This document shows positions 17,000 through 25,600 of a stretch of 64,000 nt of DNA, in pieces. The notes beneath the pieces were generated by a model. It had not been told where the DNA came from and made no database searches. It worked only from the letters and a program-made list of their open reading frames with translations. The position numbers and the translations under genes are program-made. The first letter of the stretch is position 1. Each line of letters starts with the position of its first letter. The DNA comes from Sphingobium sp. HWE2-09 (lineage in GTDB: Bacteria; Pseudomonadota; Alphaproteobacteria; Sphingomonadales; Sphingomonadaceae): NCBI RefSeq assembly GCF_035989265.1, contig NZ_JAYKZX010000003.1:2108001-2172000 (forward strand), given 5' to 3'.

Positions 17000-17045
17000 A
17001 CCCTGTGACTCCTCGGTCCTTGCGGCCGTCCGTTTATAGCGCGCC

Positions 17046-17765
17046 CTAGCGCTGCGAGCGCTGCTTTGCCAGTACCTCGTTGATCGGCGTAGTGACGTCC
17101 CACCGCTCGCGATTGGCGTCATTGCGCTCCGGCGGGAAGGTGACGATCACCCGTGCGTCGCCAAAGCCCATCGCGCCCAGCGGTGCGCCCATGATCTTCG
17201 CGATCGCCGCGCGACCATATTCGCGCGCCTGCGCCATCCGTTCGGGCGACCGCGCCGATGCTTCCGCCCGCGCCTGCGCATGGGCGGACACCTTCCGGCT
17301 CAATTCTTCGCCCGCCGCCCGCGTGACGAACAGGCCGCTGGTCCGCACCAGCGTGCGCTGCGCCTCATCGACATTGGGCTTGTCTGGCTTCACGTCGGGC
17401 GCGTTGACGATCAGCGTGCGGTTCTTTGCGTCCCATTCCAAATCGCCCGCGCCCAACCCCGACAGTTCGACGACATAATCCACCGAATAGGGCATCTTGA
17501 CGACCTGGTCGGATTTCAGCCAGCCAAAGCCGCGCACATCCTGCGCGGTACTCTGGACCGTGCCATTGAGCCGCGACACGCGCAGCGCGCTCGCGCCCGC
17601 AATCTTTTCCGCGATGATCTTCGTCACCGCCGATCCGTCATCCTCGACCGCCACCACATAGTCGCGATTATAGCGCTGCCACCCGACCAGCATCGCCGCG
17701 CCCACACCCAGGATCAGCAGCGCGGCGATAACCGGCCCGGCATAGCGCTTCAGCGCATCTGCCAT
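17046..17765 (-). CDS. DUF4230 family membrane-anchored protein
   Basis: This 239-residue protein has one N-terminal membrane anchor (about 11-28, PVIAALLILGVGAAMLVGW) and an exposed domain with MPYSVDYVVELSGLGAGDL, RTLIVNAPDVKPDKPNVDEA and a C-terminal helix-strand region (ARVIVTFPPE). This matches DUF4230, whose function is unknown. Its start overlaps the end of the upstream MBL hydrolase by 16 bp, and nadA follows after 46 bp, so it is part of the same operon. Confidence 0.85.
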   Translation of the reverse strand: MADALKRYAGPVIAALLILGVGAAMLVGWQRYNRDYVVAVEDDGSAVTKIIAEKIAGASALRVSRLNGTVQSTAQDVRGFGWLKSDQVVKMPYSVDYVVELSGLGAGDLEWDAKNRTLIVNAPDVKPDKPNVDEAQRTLVRTSGLFVTRAAGEELSRKVSAHAQARAEASARSPERMAQAREYGRAAIAKIMGAPLGAMGFGDARVIVTFPPERNDANRERWDVTTPINEVLAKQRSQR

Positions 17766-18637
17766 CGGCCATCCCCGATCGGCGCGGCCAGACCCCGCCC
17801 ATCCAGATCGATCAGATGCGCCAGCACCGACCGCCCCGCCGCCCCATAAAGCCGCGTATCGACGCCCTTGTACATCTCCGCCACCATATCGGGGATTGCG
17901 CTGTCGCCGTTGCGCTCCAGAAAGCGCAAAATCTGCCCCTCGCGCTGCTTGCGATGACCCATCATGCCGCGCACCAGCCGCTGCGGCGTCTCGATCGGCT
18001 CGCCATGGGCGGGATAATAGATGCGGTCGTCCCGCTCCAGCAGTCGCTGCATCGATCGCATATAGGCGCTCATGTCGCCATCGGGCGGCGAAATCACGCT
18101 GGTGGACCAGCCCATGACATGATCGCCGGTGAAGAGGCTATTCTCCTCCAGCAACGCAAAGCACAGATGGTTGGACGTATGCCCCGGCGTCGCCACCGCC
18201 TCCAGCGTCCATCCCGGCCCCGCGACCTGCTCGCCATCGGCCAGCACCCGGTCGGGCCGATAATCGGCATCGAACGCAGCGTCCGCGCGCGGCCCGTCAT
18301 CCTCCAGCGTCAGCGGCGCGCATCCGATGATCGGCGCGCCGGTCAGCTCGCAAAGCGGCCGTGCGGCGGGGCTATGATCGCGATGGGTGTGGGTACATAC
18401 TATCGCCACTACCGGCCGTCCCGCGATAGCGGCGGTCAGCGCGGCGAGATGATCGGAGTCGTCCGGCCCCGGATCGATGATCGCCACGGCCTGCGCCCCC
18501 ACGACATAGGTCTGCGTGCCGGTATAGGTGAAGGGCGAAGGATTGGGCGCCAACACCCGCGCCACCAGGGGAGACAGCGCCATCAGGACGCCGGTCGGCA
18601 GGTCGGCCGGATCGAAGGGAGGTGCCATCCATCCCAT
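17750..18637 (-). CDS. metallo-beta-lactamase-fold hydrolase (LACTB2/glyoxalase-II-like)
   Basis: This 295-residue protein has the zinc-binding motif CTHTHRDHSPAARPL (HxHxDH) near residue 82, a later GHTSNHLCF histidine and FTGDHVMGW. After the catalytic domain, the C-terminal part (about 215-295, RQREGQILRFLERNG, LAHLIDLDGRG) resembles the winged-helix tail of LACTB2-like MBL proteins. The substrate is not determined; nuclease or thioesterase activity is known for relatives. It is the first gene of the leftward operon leading into nadA. The ATG at 18637 is used; an ATG 9 bp downstream is equally possible. Confidence 0.88.
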   Translation of the reverse strand: MGWMAPPFDPADLPTGVLMALSPLVARVLAPNPSPFTYTGTQTYVVGAQAVAIIDPGPDDSDHLAALTAAIAGRPVVAIVCTHTHRDHSPAARPLCELTGAPIIGCAPLTLEDDGPRADAAFDADYRPDRVLADGEQVAGPGWTLEAVATPGHTSNHLCFALLEENSLFTGDHVMGWSTSVISPPDGDMSAYMRSMQRLLERDDRIYYPAHGEPIETPQRLVRGMMGHRKQREGQILRFLERNGDSAIPDMVAEMYKGVDTRLYGAAGRSVLAHLIDLDGRGLAAPIGDGRWQMR

Positions 18638-18710
18638 GTGCCCATTTATGGGCGGATTTCAAGGGAGGGGACAGTTCATAGGACTGCATGTGACCACAAG
18701 CAGCCAAAAA

Positions 18711-18841
18711 TCCTCCCCGCGCCAACGGCGTGGGGAGGGGGACCGGCCGAAGGCTGGTGGAGGGGAATAGCGCGCCGTGGCGCATCCCCCTCCGTCAGCG
18801 CTTCGCGCCGCCACCTCCCCAAGCAAGCTCGGGGAAGACGG
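18711..18841. repeat. palindromic repeats, family C
   Basis: The 380-bp gap between the MBL gene and xerC carries a composite repeat. CCTCCCCGCGCC faces GGCGTGGGGAGGGGG, followed by GGTGGAGGGG, and then an inverse arrangement (CCCCCTCC...CCACCTCCCC) in the right half. Related elements are at 24738-24790, 37717-37862 and 47003-47090. No gene is seen in the gap. Confidence 0.65.
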
Positions 18842-19018
18842 ACCATCCACCCATCCACCATCCATCTGTCCTACCCAACCGCCCTCTGATACGCTCAGCG
18901 CCATGACCACCGCGCACCCCCGCCTCACCCAACCCTCTTCGCAACAATATTTCCAACTCCCGTTCCAAAATGTCGCAAACAACGGGAAATGTGCGAAGTT
19001 AAGCGCAGCGTCTCCAAC

Positions 19019-19909
19019 ATGACCCCCACCCTCCCCGAACGCTGGCGCCAGCACCTCGCGCTCGACCGGCGGCGCTCCATCCATACGGTCCGCGCCTATG
19101 TCGCGACCGCCGAACGGCTGATCGCCTTCCTCGAAACACATCGCGGCGAAGTGGTCACCCCCGCCACCCTCGCCCGGATCGACCAGTCGGACCTGCGCGC
19201 CTTCCTCGCCAGTCGGCGCACCGACGGCATTGGCAACCTGTCGGCCGCGCGCGAATTGTCGGCGGTGCGCGGCTTCCTCAAATTCACAGGCGGCGACGAC
19301 GCCGGCGTGCCCCAACTCAAAGGGCCACGCGTCAAGCGCGGCCTACCCCGCCCCATCTCCCCCGACGAAGCCGTCGCGCTGGCGCAGGACATCGCCGAAA
19401 CCGCCCGCGAAGGCTGGATCGGCGCGCGTGACTGGGCGGTGCTGCTGCTGCTCTATGGTGCGGGGCTGCGCATCGGGGAGGCGATGGGACTGAACGGCGA
19501 CATCCTGCCGCTGGGCGACACGCTGCGCGTCACCGGCAAGCGCAACAAGACCCGCATCGTCCCGCTGCTGCCGCAAGTGCGCGCTGCGATCGAAGCCTAT
19601 ATCGAAGCCTGCCCCTATCCGCCGACGCGGGGCGAACCCCTGTTCAAAGGCGCGCGGGGCGGGCCGCTATCGCCCGCGCTCATCCGCCGGGCGGTGCAGG
19701 GCGCGCGCGGGCGGCTCGGTCTGTCGGACCGCACCACCCCGCACGCGCTACGCCACAGTTTCGCGACGCATCTGCTGGGCCGTGGGGCGGACTTGCGATC
19801 CTTGCAGGAGTTGCTGGGCCATGCCAGCCTGTCGTCGACCCAGGTCTATACCCAGGTCGACGCCGCGCACCTGCTCGACATTTATCGCAACGCCCACCCC
19901 AGGGCTTAG
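19019..19909 (+). CDS. xerC: tyrosine recombinase of the XerC type
   Basis: This 296-residue protein starts at ATG 19019; an ATG at 18989 would add ten residues. It has an N-terminal SAM-like core-binding domain (about 5-90, RRSIHTVRAYVATAERLIAF) and a catalytic domain. The active residues are visible as the first Arg in GAGLRIGEAMGL, Lys in TGKRNKTRIVPL, His-x-x-Arg in TPHALRHSFATH, His in LLGHASLSSTQ and the nucleophile Tyr in QVYTQVD. The size and short linkers fit chromosomal XerC, which resolves chromosome dimers at dif with XerD, rather than a phage integrase. No integrated element or att repeats surround it. Confidence 0.93.
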   Translation: MTPTLPERWRQHLALDRRRSIHTVRAYVATAERLIAFLETHRGEVVTPATLARIDQSDLRAFLASRRTDGIGNLSAARELSAVRGFLKFTGGDDAGVPQLKGPRVKRGLPRPISPDEAVALAQDIAETAREGWIGARDWAVLLLLYGAGLRIGEAMGLNGDILPLGDTLRVTGKRNKTRIVPLLPQVRAAIEAYIEACPYPPTRGEPLFKGARGGPLSPALIRRAVQGARGRLGLSDRTTPHALRHSFATHLLGRGADLRSLQELLGHASLSSTQVYTQVDAAHLLDIYRNAHPRA

Positions 19910-19910
19910 A

Positions 19911-19954
19911 GCGATTTCCAATCAGATGGAATCATCTGATGACTCGGAAATCGC
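19911..19954. terminator. double-stem palindrome between convergent genes
   Basis: GCGATTTCC (19911-19919) pairs with GGAAATCGC (19946-19954), and inside it ATCAGATG pairs with CATCTGAT around a GAAT loop. The element lies between the convergent xerC and BA14K-like genes, so a bidirectional terminator or RNA-end stabiliser is plausible. It lacks a clear T tract on either side. Confidence 0.45.
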
Positions 19955-19966
19955 GGTAAACAAGGT

Positions 19967-20362
19967 TTACAGCATGCAGCGGCGCGTCACGCCCGGCCGC
20001 AGGGTGAACATGTCCGTGCGCGGATTATAGCTGCGATAGCGTTGGTTGCACGCGCGGACATGGCGATACCAGTCGCCATTCTTCGTCCAGTGGCGCGGCG
20101 GCGCGGGCGGACGGCTGCCCCAGCGATTGTCCCAATTGCCATAACCATTGCCGCCACCGACAGGCTGCGGGCGACCCGCGCCGGGACCATTGCCGGGGCG
20201 ATCGGGACCAGGCCGGTTCATCCCGCCCCGGTCGTCACGCATACGGTCGTCACCCGGTCGGCGCTGATCCTGATTGGCGCGCGGACGCTCGGGCGGCTGG
20301 GCCGACACCGAAAGCGGAGCCAGGACGAGCAGGATAGCACCTGCAGCTTTGAACAATTTCAT
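19967..20362 (-). CDS. BA14K-like secreted protein
   Basis: This 131-residue protein starts at the ATG at 20362. Residues 1-22 are a signal peptide (MKLFKAAGAILLVLAPLSVSAQ). A long Arg/Asp/Pro/Gly-rich linker follows (about 23-90). The C-terminal segment HVRACNQRYRSYNPRTDMFT...GVTRRC resembles the BA14K family motif, in which two cysteines frame an RYRSYDPxTxT sequence. BA14K proteins are immunoreactive secreted proteins of unknown function with proposed lectin-like activity. The gene is monocistronic and converges on xerC. Confidence 0.75.
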   Translation of the reverse strand: MKLFKAAGAILLVLAPLSVSAQPPERPRANQDQRRPGDDRMRDDRGGMNRPGPDRPGNGPGAGRPQPVGGGNGYGNWDNRWGSRPPAPPRHWTKNGDWYRHVRACNQRYRSYNPRTDMFTLRPGVTRRCML

Positions 20363-20454
20363 GGACGTTGGAACTCCAATGGGTGCGACAGACCAGCTCC
20401 CGCACGCCCAACGGCGCCGCATCACGAAGGTTCCCCTCCCTTTATTCTCAGCCT

Positions 20455-21054
20455 TCAGCCCTTGGGCCGCCAGGTCGCCAGCCGCCACAGATAGGCGATC
20501 ACCGCGATGACGACGCAGGCGGTCGATACCGGGCCGACATAATGGTCGATATCGCGAAAATGCTGCCCCAGCAGATAGCCCGCATAGGCCAGGATCACGT
20601 TCCAGATCAGCGCGCCCCCCATCGTCCACAGCAGGAAGCGCATATGCCCCATGCGAAACAGTCCGGCAGGCAGCGATATCATCGTGCGGAAGGCAGGCAT
20701 GAAGCGAAAGACGAAGACGACGATCTGCCCATATTTGCCGAACAGCCGGTCCAGCGCCTCGACATCGCGCCATTCCAGCGTCGCCCAGCGGCCATAGCGA
20801 TCGACCAGCGGCTTCAACCGGTGAAAGCCCAGCACATGGCCGACCAGATACCAGAAATAATTGCCGATGGTGGTGCCGACGGTGCCGGCCAGCAACAGCC
20901 ACTCCATCGCCATCCGCCCCTGCCCCACGCGAATGCCACCAATGCCCATGATGAGTTCGGACGGGATCGGCGGAAACACATTCTCCAGGATCATCAGGAA
21001 GAAGATGCCCCAATAGCCGCCCGCATCGATCAGGCGCAGAACCCAGTCGGTCAT
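20455..21054 (-). CDS. DedA-family membrane protein
   Basis: This 199-residue protein has about five hydrophobic segments and the family signatures FLMILENVFPPIPSELIMG (a reentrant loop with acidic and Pro residues) and FVFRFMPAFRTMISLPAGLFRM (the conserved F-x-R-x(2)P pattern). DedA proteins are thought to be lipid flippases or scramblases, for example for undecaprenyl phosphate, and are needed for envelope homeostasis. The gene is monocistronic, reads leftwards and is followed by the BA14K-like gene after 92 bp. Confidence 0.92.
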   Translation of the reverse strand: MTDWVLRLIDAGGYWGIFFLMILENVFPPIPSELIMGIGGIRVGQGRMAMEWLLLAGTVGTTIGNYFWYLVGHVLGFHRLKPLVDRYGRWATLEWRDVEALDRLFGKYGQIVVFVFRFMPAFRTMISLPAGLFRMGHMRFLLWTMGGALIWNVILAYAGYLLGQHFRDIDHYVGPVSTACVVIAVIAYLWRLATWRPKG

Positions 21055-21065
21055 TCCTCAACCCA

Positions 21066-21152
21066 CTCCGTCATCCCAGCGAACGCTGGGATCTCTCTTT
21101 CTTCTCAACGTCCCAGGAAGAAGGAGATGCCAGCCTTCGCTGGCATGACGAA
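21066..21152. repeat. hairpin repeats, family D-related
   Basis: GTCATCCCAGCG/CGCTGGGAT and ATGCCAGC/GCTGGCAT form two hairpins that face each other across a purine-rich spacer, between dedA and gshB. Only the outer GTCAT/ATGAC ends match the other family D copies closely. Confidence 0.6.
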
Positions 21153-21166
21153 AATAGGCCATCAAA

Positions 21167-22147
21167 TCACCCCGCCGCCCTTGCCGCCAACCGGGCGTCG
21201 ATCGCGTCCCAGATCATGCCGCCCGTGTCGATCCCGTCAAACGCATCGATCGACACGATGCCCGTGGGCGACGTCACGTTGATCTCGGTCAGCCACTCCC
21301 CGCCGATCACGTCGATCCCCACGAACAGCAGGCCACGCGCCTTCAACTCCGGGCCCATCGCCGCGCAGATTTCGCGTTCCCTGTCGGTCAGCTGCGTCTT
21401 CGCCGCCGATCCGCCCACCGCCAGGTTCGACCGGATTTCGCCCTTGCCCGGAATACGGTTCACCGCGCCCGCCACTTCGCCGTCGATCAGCACGATGCGC
21501 TTGTCGCCCTGCGCCACGCCGGGGATGAAGGCCTGCACCATGAACGGCTCGACCCAGGACGCCTTGAACAATTCCACCAGCGACGACAGGTTCGCGCCGT
21601 TGCTGCCGACATGAAACACCGCCACGCCGCCATTGCCGTACAGCGGCTTGACCACGATCTCGCCATGCTCGGCCAGAAACTCCCTGGTCGCGCTCAGGCT
21701 GCGCGTGATCATCGTCGGCGGCATGAAGCGCGCATAGTCCAGCACGAACAGCTTTTCCGGCGCATTGCGGACCGATGCCGGATCGTTGACGACCAGCGTC
21801 TCTGCCTGCACCCGCTCCAGCAAATGGGTGGCGGTGATGTAGCTCAGGTCAAAGGGCGGGTCCTGCCGCATCCACACGACATCGACGTCGCGGCCCAGGT
21901 CCAGCACTTCCCATTCGCCATAGGCGAAATGATCGCCCTCCTGCTTCTGCACTTTCACCGGCCGCGCCATCGCCCACACCCGCCCGTCGCGAAACGTCAG
22001 GTCGGGCGCCAGATAATGATAGAGCCTATGCCCCCGCGCCTGCGCCGCCAGCATGATGTGGAACGTCGAATCGCCGCCGATCTTGATGCCCTCCATCGGG
22101 TCCATCTGCATCGCGACGGTCAGGGGGTTGAGTTGCGTCATCTTCAT
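21167..22147 (-). CDS. gshB: glutathione synthetase
   Basis: This 326-residue ATP-grasp enzyme joins gamma-glutamylcysteine and glycine. The N-terminal domain has the typical AMQMDPMEGIKIGGDSTF and VWMRQDPPFDLSYITATHLL. The ATP-grasp part has EIVVKPLYGNGGVAVF, a loop with GDKRIVLIDGEVAGAVNRI and the metal-binding TEINVTSPTG. Length and motifs are those of the bacterial gshB family. The ATG at 22147 or the one 6 bp downstream may be used. The upstream gap carries a long family B repeat, and yraN and rsmI precede it on the same strand. Confidence 0.96.
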   Translation of the reverse strand: MKMTQLNPLTVAMQMDPMEGIKIGGDSTFHIMLAAQARGHRLYHYLAPDLTFRDGRVWAMARPVKVQKQEGDHFAYGEWEVLDLGRDVDVVWMRQDPPFDLSYITATHLLERVQAETLVVNDPASVRNAPEKLFVLDYARFMPPTMITRSLSATREFLAEHGEIVVKPLYGNGGVAVFHVGSNGANLSSLVELFKASWVEPFMVQAFIPGVAQGDKRIVLIDGEVAGAVNRIPGKGEIRSNLAVGGSAAKTQLTDREREICAAMGPELKARGLLFVGIDVIGGEWLTEINVTSPTGIVSIDAFDGIDTGGMIWDAIDARLAARAAG

Positions 22148-22154
22148 TCCTTTT

Positions 22155-22309
22155 CCGTTCGCCCTGAGCGAAGTCGAAGGGCTCCGCCGAGCGTTAGCGA
22201 GGTGCTTTGCCTTCGCTTGCGCTCAGGCCAGGGCTTCGACTTCACCTTTGGTGAAGTTTACCCTGAGCGCCTGCTGCAAGCAGGCAGTCGAAGGGCTCAG
22301 CCCGAACGG
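22155..22309. repeat. palindromic repeat, family B (long copy)
   Basis: A 155-bp element bounded by CCGTTCGCCCTGAGCGAAGTC (with CGAAGGGC following) and the inverse GCCCGAACGG end, with internal copies of GACTTC/GAAGTC arms. It separates yraN from gshB. Same family: 34067-34147, 52712-52810, 53997-54058 and 56549-56647. Confidence 0.75.
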
Positions 22310-22326
22310 TTTTGAGGAGCGGCAAA

Positions 22327-22680
22327 TCACCCCCCATGCCAGACATTGGCCAGATGGCGCGGCGCACGCCCCGGCGCAAGGAGGATGACGTCGATTCGCA
22401 TGTCGTCCCCCGGTTTCGCCAGATCATGCCACAGGATTTCCGCCGCCTTCGCGACCCGCGCCAGCCGCCGCTCGTCGATCGCCAGGTCCAGCTCCGCCGC
22501 GCTGCCCCGCGCCTTCACCTCGACAAAGGCCAGCATCGCGCCGCGCCGCGCGACCAGATCGACCTCACCCGCCGCCGTGCGCATCCGGCGGCCTACGATC
22601 TGCCAGCCCTTCAGGCGCAGCCACCAGGCGGCAATGCGTTCGGCCTGCCGCCCGCGCTTCTCCGCCGCCTCTCTTTTCAA
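22327..22680 (-). CDS. YraN family (UPF0102) endonuclease-like protein
   Basis: This 117-residue protein has the RecB/Holliday-resolvase-like core AAGEVDLVARRGAMLAFVEV followed by KARGS, giving the Asp...Glu-x-Lys metal site of the UPF0102 family. Its biochemical role is not established. The reading frame starts at TTG 22680, which overlaps the rsmI stop as TTGA; no ATG precedes the conserved KREAAEKRGRQAERIAAWWL. It sits between rsmI and gshB, a common alphaproteobacterial order. Confidence 0.9.
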   Translation of the reverse strand: MKREAAEKRGRQAERIAAWWLRLKGWQIVGRRMRTAAGEVDLVARRGAMLAFVEVKARGSAAELDLAIDERRLARVAKAAEILWHDLAKPGDDMRIDVILLAPGRAPRHLANVWHGG

Positions 22681-23519
22681 CCCTTCAATTCCGTCGCCCG
22701 GTCATAGAGCGTCCGGCGGTCCAGCCCCAATTTCTTGGCGACCTCGCCTGCCGCCTTGGACACCGGCAGCCGCGTCAACGCTTCCAGCAATGCCGCGTCG
22801 GCATCCTCCGCGCTCGCGGGGGGCGCTTCCCCCGGCGGCCCGACCGTCACCACGATCTCTCCCTTGGGCGGCGCATCGGCATAGCGGGCGGACAATGCGC
22901 TCAATGTCCCACAGGCCGTCTCCTCGAACGTCTTGCTGATCTCCCGGCTCACCGCCGCCTCCCGGTCGCCCAGATGCGCGGCCATGGCCGACAGGCTGTC
23001 CGACAGGCGCGGCCCGCTTTCGTAGAAGACCAAAGTTGCGCGCAACGCCGCCACCTCGTCCAGCGTGTCGCCCCGCGCCTTCGCCTTGCTGGGCAGAAAG
23101 CCCATGAACAGGAACCGATCGGTCGGCAGCCCCGACAAGGTCAGCGCCGCGATCGCCGCGCTCGGTCCCGGCAGCGTCGTGATCCGCCGCCCCGCCGCCC
23201 GCGCATCGCGCACTAGCTTGTACCCCGGATCGGAAATCAGCGGCGTCCCCGCGTCCGACAGCAACGCCACCGATTCGCCCGCCATCCGCTCGACCAGCCG
23301 CTGCCGCACATTTTCGGCGCTATGGTCGTGATAGGGCACCATCGGCCGGTCGGACCCGGCATGGCGCAGCAACCGTGCGCTCACCCGTGTATCTTCCACG
23401 GCGACCACATCGGCCAGTCGCAGGACTTCCGCCCCGCGCGGCGTAAGGTCACCAAGGTTGCCGATCGGCCCCGCCACGATATAAAGCCCAGGCTCAAGCC
23501 CAGAAGTTCGAGTTTCCAT
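22677..23519 (-). CDS. rsmI: 16S rRNA (cytidine(1402)-2'-O)-methyltransferase
   Basis: This 280-residue protein starts at ATG 23519 (METRTSGLEPG). It has the tetrapyrrole-methylase fold signatures GLYIVAGPIGNLGDLTPRG, VVAVEDTRVSARLL and LLSDAGTPLISDPGYKLV. RsmI 2'-O-methylates C1402 in the ribosomal decoding centre. The last 35 residues (PVSKAAGEVAKKLGLDRRTL) form a helix-turn-helix-like tail common in this family. It is divergent from the lipoprotein gene at 23531, with only 11 bp between starts, and overlaps yraN downstream. Confidence 0.95.
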   Translation of the reverse strand: METRTSGLEPGLYIVAGPIGNLGDLTPRGAEVLRLADVVAVEDTRVSARLLRHAGSDRPMVPYHDHSAENVRQRLVERMAGESVALLSDAGTPLISDPGYKLVRDARAAGRRITTLPGPSAAIAALTLSGLPTDRFLFMGFLPSKAKARGDTLDEVAALRATLVFYESGPRLSDSLSAMAAHLGDREAAVSREISKTFEETACGTLSALSARYADAPPKGEIVVTVGPPGEAPPASAEDADAALLEALTRLPVSKAAGEVAKKLGLDRRTLYDRATELKG

Positions 23520-23530
23520 AAGGACGCCAG

Positions 23531-24736
23531 ATGACAGAGACGGATGCCCCCCGGCAAGCAAACATGTTCGCCGCCATGAAAAGGGGCGCACGCATCGCCG
23601 TCATGGGGGCAGCTTTGTTCCTGGCCGCCTGCCAGTCGATCGTGCCCAAGGGACCGGGACCGGTCGCGCCGACCGGCCCCACCCGGCCGACCGGCCCTGA
23701 AGTGGTGCAGGGCCTGCCCACCGACGCCACCCGTCACCGCGTCGCGCTGCTGGTGCCGATGAGCGGCGCCAATGCGGGCGTGGGTCAATCGATCGCCAAC
23801 GCCACTACCCTGGCGTTGATGGATACCAAGACCGACCGGGTCCGCATCACCACCTATGACACGGCGCTCGGCGCAGCGGCGGCAGTGACCAAGGCGCTGG
23901 CCGACGGCAATCGCCTGATCCTCGGCCCTCTGCTCGCCGAAGACGCCCGCATCATCGGGCCGATCGCCGCGCGCGCCAATGTGCCGGTCATCAGTTTCTC
24001 CAACGACGCCAGCATCGCGGGCAGCGGCGTCTATGTGCTGGGCTACAACACCGCCCAGTCGATCGATCGCGTCGTCGGCTTCGCCCGCGAAAAGGGGCTG
24101 AGCAAGTTCGGCGCGCTGGTGCCGCGCGGCACCTATGGCGAACGCGCGGGCAACGCGCTGCTGCGCGCCGTCGAACAGGCCGGCGGCACCGTCGTGTCGA
24201 TGCAGAATTTCGATCGCTCGCCCGCATCGATCACCGCAGCGGTCAAGGCGTTGCAGGCCTCGTCCAGCTATGACGCACTGCTGATCGCCGACAGCGGCCG
24301 CGTCGCGCTGCAGGTCGCGCCGATCGTCCGCAAAAATGGCGGCGCGACCGCCCGCCTGCTGGGCACGGAATTGTGGAATACGGAAGGCACGCTGGCCGCC
24401 AGCCCCGTCCTGCGCGGCGCCTGGTTCGCCAGCGTGTCCGACGCGCTTTACCGTCAGCTCGCGACCAAATATCGCGCCCGCTACGGCAGCGCGCCCTTCC
24501 GCCTCTCCTCGCTCGGCTATGATTCGGTGCTGCTGACCGTCCGCATCGCCCAGGACTGGAAGCCGGGCGCGCCCTTCCCCGCCGCGCGCCTGCGCGACGC
24601 GGGCGGTTTTTCCGGGATCGACGGCGCCTTCCGCTTCAACCGCGCAGGCGTCGCCGAACGCGCACTGGAAGTGAGCGAAGTCGGCGCGGGCACCGTGACC
24701 GTCGCCGATCCCGCACCCAGAGGCTTCGGCCAATAA
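23531..24736 (+). CDS. periplasmic-binding-protein-like lipoprotein (penicillin-binding protein activator type)
   Basis: This 401-residue protein begins at ATG 23531 behind AAGGA. The N-terminal 36 residues end in lipobox LAAC, preceded by a long n-region; an alternative start is at 23564. The body is a type-1 periplasmic binding fold: VALLVPMSGANAGVGQSIANA, ILGPLLAEDARIIGPIAARA, NVPVISFSNDASIAGSGVYV and GTYGERAGNALLRAVEQAGG. Alphaproteobacterial proteins of this kind beside rsmI-yraN-gshB are usually annotated as penicillin-binding-protein activators (LpoA-related). The peptidoglycan role is inferred from that synteny only. Confidence 0.85.
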   Translation: MTETDAPRQANMFAAMKRGARIAVMGAALFLAACQSIVPKGPGPVAPTGPTRPTGPEVVQGLPTDATRHRVALLVPMSGANAGVGQSIANATTLALMDTKTDRVRITTYDTALGAAAAVTKALADGNRLILGPLLAEDARIIGPIAARANVPVISFSNDASIAGSGVYVLGYNTAQSIDRVVGFAREKGLSKFGALVPRGTYGERAGNALLRAVEQAGGTVVSMQNFDRSPASITAAVKALQASSSYDALLIADSGRVALQVAPIVRKNGGATARLLGTELWNTEGTLAASPVLRGAWFASVSDALYRQLATKYRARYGSAPFRLSSLGYDSVLLTVRIAQDWKPGAPFPAARLRDAGGFSGIDGAFRFNRAGVAERALEVSEVGAGTVTVADPAPRGFGQ

Positions 24737-24737
24737 A

Positions 24738-24790
24738 TCCTCCCCCACCGGGGAGGGGGACCGCGCGCGCAGCGCGTGGTGGAGGGGGAG
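24738..24790. repeat. palindromic repeat, family C
   Basis: CCTCCCCCACCGGGGAGGGGG followed by GCGCGC arms and GGTGGAGGGGG, between the convergent lipoprotein gene and the ABC ATPase gene. Confidence 0.65.
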
Positions 24791-24826
24791 TCGCGCCACG
24801 TTCAACCCAGGCGCGACACCCCTGGC

Positions 24827-25600
24827 CTACACCCGCCCCATCGGCAAAATCAGCGGCACATCCCCGTCCTTCTCGATCCGCGCAGTCACACCATAAACTC
24901 GGCCCAACCGCTCCGCTGTCAGCACCTCCATCGGCGCGCCATCCGCGACCAGCGCGCCGCCATCCATCAACAGCAGCCGATCGCAATAGCGCGCCGCCAT
25001 GCTGAGGTCGTGCAACACCGTGACCACCAGCGCCCCGCCCCGCGCCTCGCCGCGTAGCAACGCCATCACATCGATCTGATGCCCCGGATCGAGCGCGGCA
25101 AGCGGCTCGTCCGCGATCAACCCCCACGCCCCCACCGCCAACGCCCGCGCCAGCAGCACCCGCGCCCGCTCCCCGCCCGACAATTCGGTCGCGACCCGGC
25201 CCTTGAGATGCAGCACATCGGCTCGCGCCATCGCCGCTTCGACCGCTGCATCATCCGCCGCCGTCAGCCGCGACAACGGCCCCAGATGCGGCAACCGCCC
25301 CAGCGCCACCAGCCGCTCGACCGACAAAGGCCAATGCAGCGTCTGCCCCTGCGGCAGATAAGCGACGGCCCGCGCGATCGCCTGTCGGGTCAATCCCACC
25401 ACATCCCGCCCGTCGATCCGCACCTGCCCCGCCATCGGCTTCGTCAGCCCCAGCAGCGCCCGGATCAATGTCGATTTCCCCGCGCCGTTGGGACCGATCA
25501 CGCCCACCAAAGCCCCCGGCTCCAGCATCACGTCGACATCCCGCACCGCCACATGGCGGCCCAGCCGCACCGACAACCCCTGCGCCGCGATCGTCACCAT
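24827..25600 (-). CDS. btuD: cobalamin-type ABC importer ATP-binding protein
   Basis: This 257-residue ATPase has Walker A GPNGAGKST, Q-loop AYLPQG, signature LSGGERARVLLARAL, Walker B GLIADEPLAALDP and H-loop TVLHDLSMAARYCD. This is the FecE/BtuD/HmuV group, which energises uptake of cobalamin, haem or ferric siderophores. It starts at ATG 25600, overlapping the permease stop by 7 bp. Cobalamin is preferred because the adjacent receptor gene has a cobalamin riboswitch and a binding protein of the BtuF type lies beside it. The open frame continues far upstream but without protein-like sequence. Confidence 0.85.
   Translation of the reverse strand: MVTIAAQGLSVRLGRHVAVRDVDVMLEPGALVGVIGPNGAGKSTLIRALLGLTKPMAGQVRIDGRDVVGLTRQAIARAVAYLPQGQTLHWPLSVERLVALGRLPHLGPLSRLTAADDAAVEAAMARADVLHLKGRVATELSGGERARVLLARALAVGAWGLIADEPLAALDPGHQIDVMALLRGEARGGALVVTVLHDLSMAARYCDRLLLMDGGALVADGAPMEVLTAERLGRVYGVTARIEKDGDVPLILPMGRV

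Noticed and set aside
19019..19909. Tyrosine recombinase as a sign of a prophage or integrative element
   Set aside because: Size and motifs fit chromosomal XerC; neighbours are housekeeping genes and there is no tRNA target, phage gene or direct repeat.
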